Shown: positions 1 through 7,589 of the stretch, piece after piece
Layout: each line of letters begins with the position of its first letter
Position numbering within the stretch: the stretch's first letter is position 1
Source: Anagrus nilaparvatae
Lineage: Eukaryota > Arthropoda > Insecta > Hymenoptera > Mymaridae
Reading direction: 5' to 3'
DNA length: 64,000 nucleotides
Assembly (NCBI GenBank): GCA_022575985.1
Contig: JAKSXM010000014.1
Location: 3,286,001-3,350,000 of the forward strand
The notes under the pieces: model-generated
Databases searched by the model: none
What the model saw: the letters and a program-made list of their open reading frames with translations, nothing else
Told to the model about the DNA's origin: nothing
Program-made: the position numbers and the translations under genes

Positions 1-139
1 CAGTAGCGTCTGCAACTTGACGCAACAATTTGTTGTCAATATTATAGTCTCCTGTTTCAGTTAAATTGAATCCAATTCCAGGAGGTCCACGTACACTTTT
101 TTCTCTATTTAAAACACGTCCAAATACATCGACTGACAT
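1..139 (-). CDS. Conserved Polinton-associated protein, N-terminal 46 residues (runs off the window)
   Basis: The ORF starts at the ATG complementary to 137-139 and is still open at base 1. Its N-terminus has a FGR motif followed by a Gly/Pro-rich RGPPGIGF motif and a G-x-Y-x-I-x-N-K stretch. From memory this N-terminus recurs in insect Polinton-like elements, where the full protein continues into a longer, possibly fibre- or tail-like chain; that functional idea is inference. The start lies 31 bases downstream of the stop of the next minus-strand gene, consistent with one co-oriented cluster of three genes. I cannot assign a biochemical role from 46 residues. Confidence 0.6.
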   Translation of the reverse strand, partial: MSVDVFGRVLNREKSVRGPPGIGFNLTETGDYNIDNKLLRQVADAT

Positions 140-170
140 ATTTATAATGAGTTAGTTTTTAAATAACACT

Positions 171-1220
171 CTAATATATAATTTCTGCTTCACGCAGTTC
201 TTCTATGATTGAGTGAATTTCATTATCATGATTATTATTTCCAGCTTGCCTTTCTGCTACAAGGATTCTCAAGCGATCAACTAACTCATTTGGATCGTCC
301 CAATGAGTATACTGCACTTGACTATTGTTAGTTACCATATATTTAGGTAATAACGGTATTCCAGCTCCTGTTGCTTGCAATGCCTTCGCAACATAATTCA
401 AATATTTGGAAGATTTTTTCGATTTTATTGTTTCTTCTGGTTTAAATTTTTTTCGATGAGCATTTGTAAATTTTAAAATTTTTCCATAAGTTTTTATATT
501 TTCATCACTCACTAAATAAGGAGTTGGACTTCTTTTAAAAATTAATTCCAATAAACCTTTTTCATATGGATAAGACACATTTCCAAGAATAAATTTATCC
601 TCGGCAAATTCAACGATTTGATTACCAATTAGAAATGTTTTATTTTTCATTTTGCGTACACCAAATGTAGTATCAAGATCTTTTTTTAATGATTTATTAT
701 TAAACTTAATTAAATAATCATTTATCAACGAGTTATTTAATTGCTTTGTTTTATTTAATTGCTTTGCTTTCTTTTTTGAATCATTTGTTCTTAAAGTTTT
801 ATTAATTGATGGTGTATCGTCATCATAATCATCAATAGAAACCATATCATTTGAGAAGCTACCATTTTCTTCTTTACTATCAAAACTTTCTTCATCAGTC
901 TCGTTAGCAGTTTTAAAACCAAAAGTTGATTTTTCAAGTTTTCTCTTTTTTGCAAAAGGTGTACTACTTGACAATTGTAAAAAGCTTGACTTATTAATAC
1001 TTGGCTTTTCAAAATTTTCAGTGAATTTTTCTATTTTTTCCAATGGTTTAGTTATAGGCTTAAGACTTTCACTTATCATTTGCTCAGCATTTTCTCTTCC
1101 CAATTTTAGAGCCAGATGCTTACGCTTTATAGATTCTCTAGCCTTTATGATTCGTTCAAGCAATTCTTTTTTTATTGGAATCGATTGTTGTTTATCCATC
1201 TTTACTCTTTGAGAGCTCAT
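171..1220 (-). CDS. DUF8207-like protein of Polinton-type elements
   Basis: Intact 349-residue ORF. Residues 1-60 are highly charged (Lys/Glu) and probably helical. The next roughly 100 residues are low-complexity, Ser/Asn/Asp-rich and likely disordered. The C-terminal half holds a compact region of the type F-x-I-G-N...Y-x-K-G-L-x-E-L-I-F...Y-G-K-I-L-x-x-T-N-A-H, which resembles from memory the DUF8207 family found in cnidarian and hymenopteran genomes beside Polinton capsid genes. The tail (Q-Y-x-H-W-D-D-P-N-E-L-x-D-R-L) is also typical of that set. Role unknown; a virion or core protein is plausible from context. It lies directly after the packaging ATPase on the same strand, 26 bases from that gene's stop codon. 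Confidence 0.65.
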   Translation of the reverse strand: MSSQRVKMDKQQSIPIKKELLERIIKARESIKRKHLALKLGRENAEQMISESLKPITKPLEKIEKFTENFEKPSINKSSFLQLSSSTPFAKKRKLEKSTFGFKTANETDEESFDSKEENGSFSNDMVSIDDYDDDTPSINKTLRTNDSKKKAKQLNKTKQLNNSLINDYLIKFNNKSLKKDLDTTFGVRKMKNKTFLIGNQIVEFAEDKFILGNVSYPYEKGLLELIFKRSPTPYLVSDENIKTYGKILKFTNAHRKKFKPEETIKSKKSSKYLNYVAKALQATGAGIPLLPKYMVTNNSQVQYTHWDDPNELVDRLRILVAERQAGNNNHDNEIHSIIEELREAEIIY

Positions 1221-1246
1221 AGTAGACTAAATTATTTTTCTTCATT

Positions 1247-2134
1247 CTAGTTAATTATAAAAAATTCATGCAATCCTTTTCTGTAACGTCCATTATTAAT
1301 ATCTCTTTCTTTATCTATTACAATAAATCCAAATTTATCTTTCCAGCACTTGTCACATAATTCCTTAAATTTATTGAATTTCATATCAGTATTCACATGA
1401 TTTTTATAAATATGCTTTGTATTAGAATCATCTTGTTTAAAAATTATTAGAAAATTCACATTATCTCTAACATATTGTTTTGGAACTGCAGAATAAGATT
1501 GACACAAGTAAAAACTATCAACATATTTATGTCTTCCTCTTGAATAAAATTCATTACAACTCTTCTGGCTCTCCAATTGTATATCATCAAAAATCATTAA
1601 ACTGAATGGAAAAACTTTTTCAGGTGGTAAGACTTGATCCTGCTCAGTAAATTCAAAGTACCTCATTCCTTCTAAGGGTTTAAGAACACCGGGAATCCCA
1701 TTAATTACCATTTTTATATAATTTAATTTTGGTTGATCTGCTGATTTCGAGTAAACGTAAATGTATACAAATCTCAGTCCATTTTCATGTTCAATTATTG
1801 CCAATAACACATTAGTTTTTCCACAGTTCGATCTGCCACAAATAACACCACGAATAGTATCTGGAAATAAGTCACCATTACGCTTAAATTGTACAATACC
1901 ATCACCAATAATTTCATCGTAATTTATTACCGGTAAAGTTAATTTTTGACGTTTACATTTTATATCAGGTGAAGCTTCTCTTTTGTGTTTTAATTCATCA
2001 CTTGGTGAATCTTCTCTTTGATGATTAGATTTTTCTATAACTGGAGAAGTTTCCCGTTTGCGTTTTAATTTTATAAAATTCTTTCTTTGACGCTTACAAT
2101 TTTTATCTGGAGAATTCCTACTTAGAGGTTTCAT
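1247..2134 (-). CDS. FtsK/HerA-type (A32-like) DNA-packaging ATPase
   Basis: Intact 295-residue ORF. Walker A is GRSNCGKT at about residues 100-107 and Walker B is FSLMIFDD at about 177-184, followed by a Q/R-rich segment as in A32/HerA packaging ATPases of Polintons and related viruses. In that family the enzyme pumps the genome into the preformed capsid. The first ~65 residues are an unusual basic extension with three imperfect RE-x-SP repeats among Lys/Arg clusters, probably a nuclear-localisation or DNA-binding tail. The start is the first ATG after a TATA/initiator on the minus strand (see 2164-2216). All key ATP-binding residues look intact. Confidence 0.88.
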   Translation of the reverse strand: MKPLSRNSPDKNCKRQRKNFIKLKRKRETSPVIEKSNHQREDSPSDELKHKREASPDIKCKRQKLTLPVINYDEIIGDGIVQFKRNGDLFPDTIRGVICGRSNCGKTNVLLAIIEHENGLRFVYIYVYSKSADQPKLNYIKMVINGIPGVLKPLEGMRYFEFTEQDQVLPPEKVFPFSLMIFDDIQLESQKSCNEFYSRGRHKYVDSFYLCQSYSAVPKQYVRDNVNFLIIFKQDDSNTKHIYKNHVNTDMKFNKFKELCDKCWKDKFGFIVIDKERDINNGRYRKGLHEFFIIN

Positions 2135-2163
2135 TTTTATTTGACTGTGTAAGTAGCTAATTA

Positions 2164-2216
2164 CAGACTGAGACTTTTTCTATAAATACAATCTATTTAT
2201 AGTCAAGAGCTCATTC
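2164..2216. promoter_or_regulatory. Bidirectional promoter between ATPase and PLA2 genes
   Basis: Two TATA boxes lie back to back: TATAAATA at 2181-2188 on plus and CTATAAATAG (2193-2202 read on minus). About 30 bases downstream of each is an arthropod initiator match (TCAKTY): TCATTC at 2211-2216 on plus and TCAGTC read on minus near 2166-2171. The spacing and both consensus motifs are read directly from the sequence. That they drive the two divergent gene clusters is inference. Confidence 0.65.
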
Positions 2217-2238
2217 TTTAACTGACTCTCATAGAGTA

Positions 2239-3131
2239 ATGATCACTAATGGTAGTGGATTAATAAACACTTTAATTAATAAACTTCCAGTAGAACTTCA
2301 TTTTCCAGGATACAGGTATTTATAAAATTATTATTATTATGAAAAAATATTTATTTATTTTATTAAATTAGGTACTGTGGTCCCGGCACAAAGCTAGCTA
2401 AACGTCTTGCTCGTGGAGATAACGGTATAAATCCTTTAGATTCAGCTTGCAAGGAACACGATATTGCATATTTTCAGAATCGAAGTAATATTGAAGAGAG
2501 AAATAAAGCGGATCGAATATTAGCTGATAAAGCTTGGGAACGAGTAAAATCTTCAGACGCTGGATTTGGTGAAAGAGCTGCTGCTTTAGCTGTAACTAAC
2601 ATCATGAAAGCAAAATCAAAATTAGGAATGGGCTGCTCTAAAAAAAGGAGGAGTACAAGAAGGAAAAACAGACGCATTAATAAAAAAAAGAAAGGTGGAT
2701 TTATTCCATTTAGAACTATCGTAGCAGCTGCAAAAAAATCTATGATAAAAAGTAATAATGCAAAAAAAGTTATATCGTCTGCTGTTAAAGGAGCTCGCAA
2801 AGCTGTAAAAAAGAAAGGAGGAAAAAATAAGGTTAATAAAGTAAGAGTCTTACCCCTTCCACATAAAACAGGGGGAGTTTTACCCCTAGTTCCAATTTTT
2901 GCAGGGTTAAGTGCCTTAGGTGCCTTAGCAGGTGGCGCTTCAGGAGTAGCTAAAGCTATAAATGATTCAATAGCTGCCAAAAAACAACTTGAAGAATCCA
3001 AGAGACATAATCAAGCTATGGAGCAAGTCGCTTTGGGCAAAGGATTATATTTGAGACCTTATAAAGTTGGAAATGGATTACGACTCTACAATGAAAATAT
3101 TGTTGTTGGTAGAAAAAAAAAAACTTCATAA
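2239..3131 (+). CDS. Virion protein with parvovirus-type phospholipase A2 domain (one 56-bp intron)
   Basis: Exon 1 is 2239-2315 and exon 2 is 2372-3131, giving 278 residues. The intron (2316-2371) begins GT, ends TTAG and splits an Arg codon (AG|G). Exon 2 has an in-frame TAA just upstream at 2364-2366, so the domain can be translated only if spliced. Residues 27-32 are YCGPGT, the calcium-binding loop, and H55-D56 in CKEHDIAY is the catalytic dyad of the VP1-type PLA2 family, which helps particles breach endosomes. Residues ~110-170 are extremely Lys/Arg-rich. The C-terminal third has a Gly/Ala/Leu hydrophobic stretch like adenovirus core protein X and its adintovirus relatives. Likely a minor virion or core protein. 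Confidence 0.8.
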
Positions 3132-3214
3132 ATTTACCATCGAGGGCTCTCACTAACACAGATTTACTCAAGTATGCAAAACTATTAAAAATTCCATATT
3201 TCAGAGGAGTTTTT

Positions 3215-3496
3215 ATGAGAAATTTACTACCGGGAAATGGTCCATTGACCAATGAGTCTGCAATAATAAATTTAGATGATAAAGATGGTTCTGGTACACA
3301 TTGGGTTGCATATCGTAAAAGAAAAAATAAAGTTTTGTACTTTGACAGTTTTGGAAATCTCAAGCCTCCATTAGAGCTCATAGAATATTTTAAACCAGCT
3401 AAAATTAATTACAATTATCAAAGATATCAACAATTTGATACTTTCATCTGTGGACATTTGTGTCTAAAATTTTTAAGTAATCAGTTGGATAAATAA
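3215..3496 (+). CDS. Adenain-like cysteine protease (C5 family), N-terminus uncertain
   Basis: 93 residues from the first ATG. Catalytic candidates are His in GTHW, Asp in YFDSFG, Gln in the YQQF segment and Cys in ICGHLC, the order and spacing of adenovirus-type maturation proteases used by Polintons to cleave virion precursors. Sequence typical of the family's N-terminus (a T-N-x-D-L-L-K-Y-A-K-stretch) is readable in the same frame from about 3131, upstream of the ATG and overlapping the end of the PLA2 gene, but it has no start codon after the TGA that closes the frame. Either the gene begins by another route (splice or frameshift near the A-run at 3112-3122) or the start is broken. The catalytic core itself is open. 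Confidence 0.78.
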   Translation: MRNLLPGNGPLTNESAIINLDDKDGSGTHWVAYRKRKNKVLYFDSFGNLKPPLELIEYFKPAKINYNYQRYQQFDTFICGHLCLKFLSNQLDK

Positions 3497-3500
3497 ATGC

Positions 3501-3536
3501 TATAAAAGCAACGTTATCTGAAAAAGCAATCAGTAT
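3501..3536 (+). promoter_or_regulatory. TATA box and initiator of the penton gene
   Basis: TATAAAAG at 3501-3508 is followed about 30 bases on by TCAGTA (near 3529), an arthropod TCAKTY-type initiator, and by the penton ATG at 3550. The layout matches those at 2164-2216 and 5676-5713. Confidence 0.6.
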
Positions 3537-3549
3537 TACTCTGACTGTC

Positions 3550-4236
3550 ATGAGTGAATCATTATTAATAAGCTTATCAGCTCGCTCATCTGTACTGGAA
3601 TCAAGATTTTTTCCACCAATTGAACTTCATCCAAATAAAAATTACGTTATTGGATTGATCGAGTTACTTACGTTCAACTCTATTCCAAATATTGATGAGA
3701 GCTGCAATAAATTTTACTTATCTGATTTTGAAACAATAAAAATTCCTATTGGAAGCTACGAGGTCGAAGATATTCAAAAGTATCTCTCAGAAAAATTAAA
3801 AGATATTTCATTCAATCTAAAAGCAAATAATAATACTCTTCAAAGTATAATACAGTGTGAAAAAGAAATAGATTTTGAACCACAAGATTCAATTGGTAAA
3901 TTATTAGGATTCAAACCACAAAAATTAGCGCCAAATATTTATCATACATCTGAGCTTCCTGTATCTATATTAAAAGTCAACGTTCTCAGAGTTGAGTGTA
4001 ATATTGCAAGAGGAGCTTACAATAACGGACAAGAAGTTCACAATATATACGAATTTTTTCCAGCAGTTCCTCCTGGATTTAAAATTATTGATCGACCTTT
4101 GGAAATCATATACTTACCTATATCTGCAAAAAGTTTAGATTATATTCAATTACGAATAGTTGATCAAGACGGAAATTTAGTAAATTTTCGTGGAGAAACT
4201 ATATCCATAAGATTACATATAAAAACTGTTTCATAA
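3550..4236 (+). CDS. Penton (minor capsid) protein, single jelly-roll type
   Basis: Intact 228-residue ORF. It has the pattern seen in Polinton pentons: an N-terminal strand-rich segment with a Y-V-I-G-L-x-E-L-x-T-F-N-S-I-P-N-I motif, an IPIGSYEVEDI segment, a DSIGKLLGF motif near residue 120 and a C-terminal run of alternating hydrophobic residues. Pentons occupy the five-fold vertices of the capsid; here that is inferred from family resemblance and position between protease and capsid genes. Its TAA overlaps the ATG of the next small ORF by one base, so the two are probably translated from one message. Confidence 0.75.
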   Translation: MSESLLISLSARSSVLESRFFPPIELHPNKNYVIGLIELLTFNSIPNIDESCNKFYLSDFETIKIPIGSYEVEDIQKYLSEKLKDISFNLKANNNTLQSIIQCEKEIDFEPQDSIGKLLGFKPQKLAPNIYHTSELPVSILKVNVLRVECNIARGAYNNGQEVHNIYEFFPAVPPGFKIIDRPLEIIYLPISAKSLDYIQLRIVDQDGNLVNFRGETISIRLHIKTVS

Positions 4237-4385
4237 TGGGAATAGTATTTAAAGTTAAAACTGGATCAGGTTATTTAAATAAAAGACAATGGTCACCAGC
4301 ATTCAGTCATCATCGAGCAGTGAAAGCGTTAACACGTCAGAACCGACAGTTTCTTGCAAGTCTAGGACTAAAACTCCATCGCTAA
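4236..4385 (+). CDS. 49-residue basic protein overlapping the penton stop
   Basis: The ATG at 4236-4238 shares its A with the penton TAA (4234-4236). The ORF is open for 49 codons and ends TAA at 4383-4385, 37 bases before the capsid ATG. The product has Gly/Ser near the N-terminus, then a tract rich in Lys, Arg, His and Gln with net strong positive charge and no membrane segment. The stop-start overlap and co-oriented placement between penton and capsid genes argue that it is a real gene rather than chance. Function unknown; a small core or capsid-cement protein is possible. Confidence 0.5.
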   Translation: MGIVFKVKTGSGYLNKRQWSPAFSHHRAVKALTRQNRQFLASLGLKLHR

Positions 4386-4422
4386 AAGAAAAAATTTTCT
4401 GTGTTTTATTTTGCTGTATAAG

Positions 4423-5643
4423 ATGGAAGAAGTATTAAATATTAAGGCACCAGTCATTTTCGATGACTCTCTTGCCAATTATGAAATATATACTCATCAA
4501 CCTTATGCTACGTCATCTTATAAAAATAGTGATACGATAATTATAGCTATTCAACAGCAAGATCGTTGCATCTTACCATCAAAGAGTTTTTTACATATAC
4601 AAGGAAAACTCACTAAAACTGATGGAACAAAGTCTGAAAAAATTAAACTTATAAATTATGCTTTTGCATTTTTATTCACAGAAATTCAATACAAAATAAA
4701 TGGAGAAGTTATTGATACATGCAAAAACGTTGGAATAACTACTCTCATGAAAGGATATCCATCTTTTACTGATATGCAATCAAAAATTTTGGAAAATGCT
4801 GGCTGGATATTTAAAGATGGAAATAAAGTCATTGATGAAAATGGGAATTTTGATGTAATTTATCCTTTATAGGTGCTTTTTGGATTACATGAAAAATTTG
4901 ATAAAGTTATTGTTAACGTTAGTCATATTCTTGAATTTGTAAGATCAAACAATGATGTAAATGCAATTATTCAAGATGGAAACGTAGAAGAACCATTTAA
5001 ATTTACAATAAACAAATTAGAATGGTGTGTACCAAATTTGGTACCATCGGATCCTGCAAAAATAAGTCTGTTTAAGCAAATAGAAAAAGATAATCCCATA
5101 AAAATGGGATATCACTCTTATGAATTATATGTATATCCATCACTTCCATTATCTACTAAAACAGTATGGACAGTAAAGACATCAACTCAACTAGAAAAGC
5201 CACGTTTTGTTATAGTAGGGTTTCAAACAAATAGAGATAATAATAGAACTGCGAATGCTAGTCATTTTGATCATTGTCATATAACTAATGTAAAACTATA
5301 TTTGAATTCAGAAAGTTTCCCATATGGAAATTTAAATCTAGACATAGCAGGTAATAATTACTCACTTTTGTATGATATGTTTTTGAGATTTCAAATATCT
5401 TATTATGGAAAAGAATACCCGGAATCTTTTATCGATCGAAAAAAATTTATAAGTGAAACACCATTAATTGTAATAGATTGTTCAAAACAAAATGAATCTA
5501 TGAAATATGCACCTGTAGATGTTAGGTTAGAATTCGAGACTAGCCGCGCTTTTCCAGCAAATACAACTGCGTATTGCTTAATCATACATGATAGGATGGT
5601 GCAATACAAGCCAATCAGTGGCGAAGTAAGAAAGTTAGTTTAA
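4423..5643 (+). pseudogene. Double jelly-roll major capsid protein gene with one in-frame amber stop
   Basis: The reading frame runs 4423-5643 (about 406 codons) and is broken only by TAG at 4870-4872. Both sides stay in one frame and both look like Polinton/adintovirus major capsid protein. The first part has the N-terminal strand region with H-Q-P-Y-A and an F-L-F-x-E-I-x-Y motif. The second part carries the paired beta-rich domains and the closing Y-C-L-I-I-H-D-R segment. The protein forms the pseudo-hexagonal capsomers in related elements. An upstream TTG at 4411 is in frame, but ATG 4423 is the credible start. The break is a single codon, so the gene decayed recently or was altered by one substitution. 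Confidence 0.85.
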
Positions 5644-5675
5644 GGAGTGGGAGAAGTTGAAAGAGTGGGGATAAC

Positions 5676-5713
5676 TATATAAAAGACAAAGATCTTGAAG
5701 AAATTCCTCATTC
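5676..5713 (+). promoter_or_regulatory. TATA box and initiator for the gene at 5721
   Basis: TATATAAAAG (5676-5685) and TCATTC (5708-5713) are spaced like a focused insect promoter. The ATG follows at 5721, giving a leader of only about 10 bases. The preceding 30 bases are G-rich (GGAGTGGG and similar), unlike the AT-rich surroundings. Confidence 0.6.
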
Positions 5714-5720
5714 TCTCACC

Positions 5721-6470
5721 ATGGAGTACATCGTTGACTTCCAGTCTTTCAAGCTCACCTCCAACGAATTCGCTATCAAGGAATTGGCGATTTTAAAACT
5801 AGGAAGTCGTCAAACACCAGATGTCTTCGTGTTCAAGCCACCATGTCACTGGTTCGATCTTCCTATACGCTGCAGAGTAGAAAATAATTGGCTGGAAAAA
5901 AATTATTTAACAATGACGTGGGAATCTGGTGATATTCCAAATAATCAAGTTGAAAGTATTTAAAAATCTGCTTTATCTGATGCAGATAAAATTTATGTAA
6001 AAGGTTTGCAGAAAGTTAAGTGGCTTGAAAAATATTTTAATAACGTTGTTAATTTAGAAGATATTTCAAAATGTCCGACTTTAAAAGCATTAAAAAAATG
6101 GCGGATTCCAGACTATTTATGTAAACATCATCAATATTCGAATATGGTTTGTGCAGTGTACAATGTGTTATTGCTTGAAAAATATTTAAATATAAATAAA
6201 CCTTGTTTAGAACGATCTTTTGAAATTTATGGTAAATTAAAACAACTTTCTTTAATGGAAACTGAAGATATTGCAAACTTGCCTAAAGAATTTATTGTAA
6301 ATGTGGCTGCAGAAAATGTTGACGCTGCATGGGATAAAATGCCCGAACATTATAAAATTGATTGTGATATTTTTATGTGTGTTAGATGTAGAATACATGA
6401 TCATTCAGATAAACGTGTTACTCCTATGATAAAGGAGTGTAAATATTGTATGGAAACTATGAATATGTAA
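5721..6470 (+). pseudogene. Polinton-associated accessory protein, zinc-ribbon-like C-terminus, one in-frame stop
   Basis: One frame of 249 codons is interrupted by TAA at 5961-5963 after 80 codons. The N-terminus has an I-V-D-F-Q-x-F motif followed by a K-E-L-A-I-L segment, which I recall from many insect element-associated proteins; the conserved Asp and a later Y-V-K-G-x-x-K-x-x-W-L motif suggest an RNase H/DEDD-exonuclease-like fold, but this is a guess. The C-terminus has CVRC, then HDH, then CKYC, a likely zinc-binding ribbon. It has its own TATA/initiator (5676-5713), and an AATAAA polyadenylation signal at 6480-6485 follows closely. Function not established. Confidence 0.6.
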
Positions 6471-6612
6471 TTTTTTATCAATAAAACAAAATATAACCTA
6501 TATCTTTTCTATTTATTACTCATCTCCTTTTAAATTCTTTAGAGGGGATAAAAAAAAGTAGGGATTAGAATATAAATTAAATTTCATCGAGAAAAATCAG
6601 CATTCTCGTATT

Positions 6613-6708
6613 CGAGGTTGTGGAAACAACTCTCTCTCAAGAAGCTGAAAAGGTTGTGGTAACAACTCTCTCTTGAAAATTCACCAGGTTGTGTATACAA
6701 CTCATCAT
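6613..6708 (+). repeat. Three short GGTTGTG-ACAAC hairpin repeats
   Basis: Three near-copies of GGTTGTGGAAACAACTCTCT (variants with GGTAAC and GTATAC cores) begin at about 6615, 6651 and 6687. Each contains the inverted pair GTTGT/ACAAC separated by a few bases. They lie in the leader of the gene at 6739, downstream of an ATATAAAT box near 6570 and a TCAGCATTC at about 6597. They could be protein-binding or RNA-hairpin sites. The copies are spaced about 36 bases apart. Confidence 0.6.
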
Positions 6709-6738
6709 TTTATATTTATAAACTTTTATTTTTACAGA

Positions 6739-7371
6739 ATGATTAATCAGATTTCGATTTCATTGGGGTCTGGTGTAGATCTTTACCTTGGTATACATAT
6801 TATTCCAGATGTGCATATTTTAATAGGAGTATACAATTTAAAGGATAATGAAATCATATTTTCATTGAAAGCTTTACAACAATTTAACTCAATAAATATA
6901 GATGATTATGTTCGTGAAGGAATAAGCATGGGAGTAGGTCCAAATAAAACCTAGCCAGAATTAGATGGAGGAATAAAAATTACAAAAACTCTGATTGGTT
7001 TTTATGATGGGGTTAGATTAACTCAAGGAAACTGCAAAATAACTCTGACACCTAGGTCAGCTAAGCTTCTACAAAAAGCACATTCAACGATCGAATACTA
7101 TTACGATCAAATAAGCAGCAGAATTCCAGAAGCCAAAGAAGCTTATGAGAAATTTCTTTCATTATTAAATGCAAATGATTCATCTGATGATGTAGAGAAA
7201 AAAATTACAGAAAATGCTACAACACCTATTGAAAAACAAATGATATTCATCTCATATGGTTTCTACAGAATAATTCAAGAAAGAAATGAAATCAAATCAG
7301 AAACTCAAGTCAAATCAAAAGTTAAAAAAGTACAAAATAAATCTAAAAGTATTAAAAAAGCAAAAAAATAA
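6739..7371 (+). pseudogene. Unidentified accessory gene of the element, one in-frame amber stop
   Basis: The frame runs from ATG 6739 to TAA 7369-7371 (210 codons) with TAG at 6952-6954. The ATG follows a pyrimidine-rich TATTTTTACAG, which could also be a splice acceptor. The N-terminal half is strand-like with regularly alternating hydrophobic residues. The C-terminal 50 residues are Lys-rich with repeated Lys-Ser-Lys motifs, a probable nucleic-acid-binding or nuclear-localisation tail. AATAAA at 7376-7381 overlaps the 3' end. I do not recognise the family; nearby position suggests an element-specific late or DNA-binding protein. Confidence 0.5.
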
Positions 7372-7431
7372 TTTTAATAAATGTTTTAATTCTATTTCAT
7401 TCTTTTTATTTTTTACCCCCACCCTTCACAC

Positions 7432-7485
7432 ATAAAAGATTACTAACAAGACCTAATTACTTAGGTCATATTAGTAATCTTTTAT
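7432..7485. repeat. 54-bp near-perfect palindrome at the element's right edge
   Basis: Arms ATAAAAGATTACTAA...GACCTAA and TTAGGTC...TTAGTAATCTTTTAT pair almost completely around a 4-base centre, with one small internal mismatch block per arm. It sits 60 bases after the last stop codon and 8 bases before the tRNA-like gene. It may be a transcription-end structure, part of a terminal repeat, or a remnant of a foldback insertion. Confidence 0.75.
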
Positions 7486-7492
7486 TACATAT

Positions 7493-7577
7493 GCTGCGGT
7501 ATCCAAGTGGTTAAGGGTTGCTATCGAGGGCAATGGGTTAACAAAAACCCGCGCAGGTTCAAACCCTGCCCGCAGCG
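7493..7577 (+). tRNA. tRNA-Ser(CGA)-like gene with aberrant anticodon loop
   Basis: A 7-bp acceptor stem (GCTGCGG with CCGCAGC) and a 5-bp T stem around TTCAAAC are perfect. A D arm is present, and a long variable arm (GGGTT/AACCC) marks a class II tRNA, so serine rather than a short-arm species. The anticodon region reads GTTGC-TATCGAGG-GCAAT: an 8-base loop, or 6 with another pairing, containing CGA where 7 is normal. A T-run at 7582-7588 provides a Pol III terminator. It may be a drifting gene, a pseudogene or an element-borne tRNA. Confidence 0.7.
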
Positions 7578-7589
7578 AAAATTTTTTTA

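Larger units (their letters stand above)
1..7485. mobile_element. Polinton/adintovirus-like endogenous element, right-hand (virion) part
   Basis: Ten genes in two divergent clusters encode hallmark virion proteins of the Polinton (Maverick)/adintovirus group: packaging ATPase, adenain-type protease, penton, double jelly-roll capsid protein and a PLA2-domain protein. The genes are tightly packed, with 1-base overlaps or short gaps. Protein-primed polymerase B and the retroviral-type integrase are absent here and would have to lie left of base 1. The right edge is uncertain; I place it provisionally at the palindrome ending at 7485 because coding stops at 7371. The terminal inverted repeat cannot be recognised because only one end is visible. 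Three genes each contain one in-frame stop, so the copy is probably inactive. Confidence 0.85.

Noticed and set aside
4423..7371. Stop-codon reassignment or readthrough in the Polinton-like element
   Set aside because: Both TAG and TAA interrupt frames while other genes end in normal stops; scattered decay explains this better.
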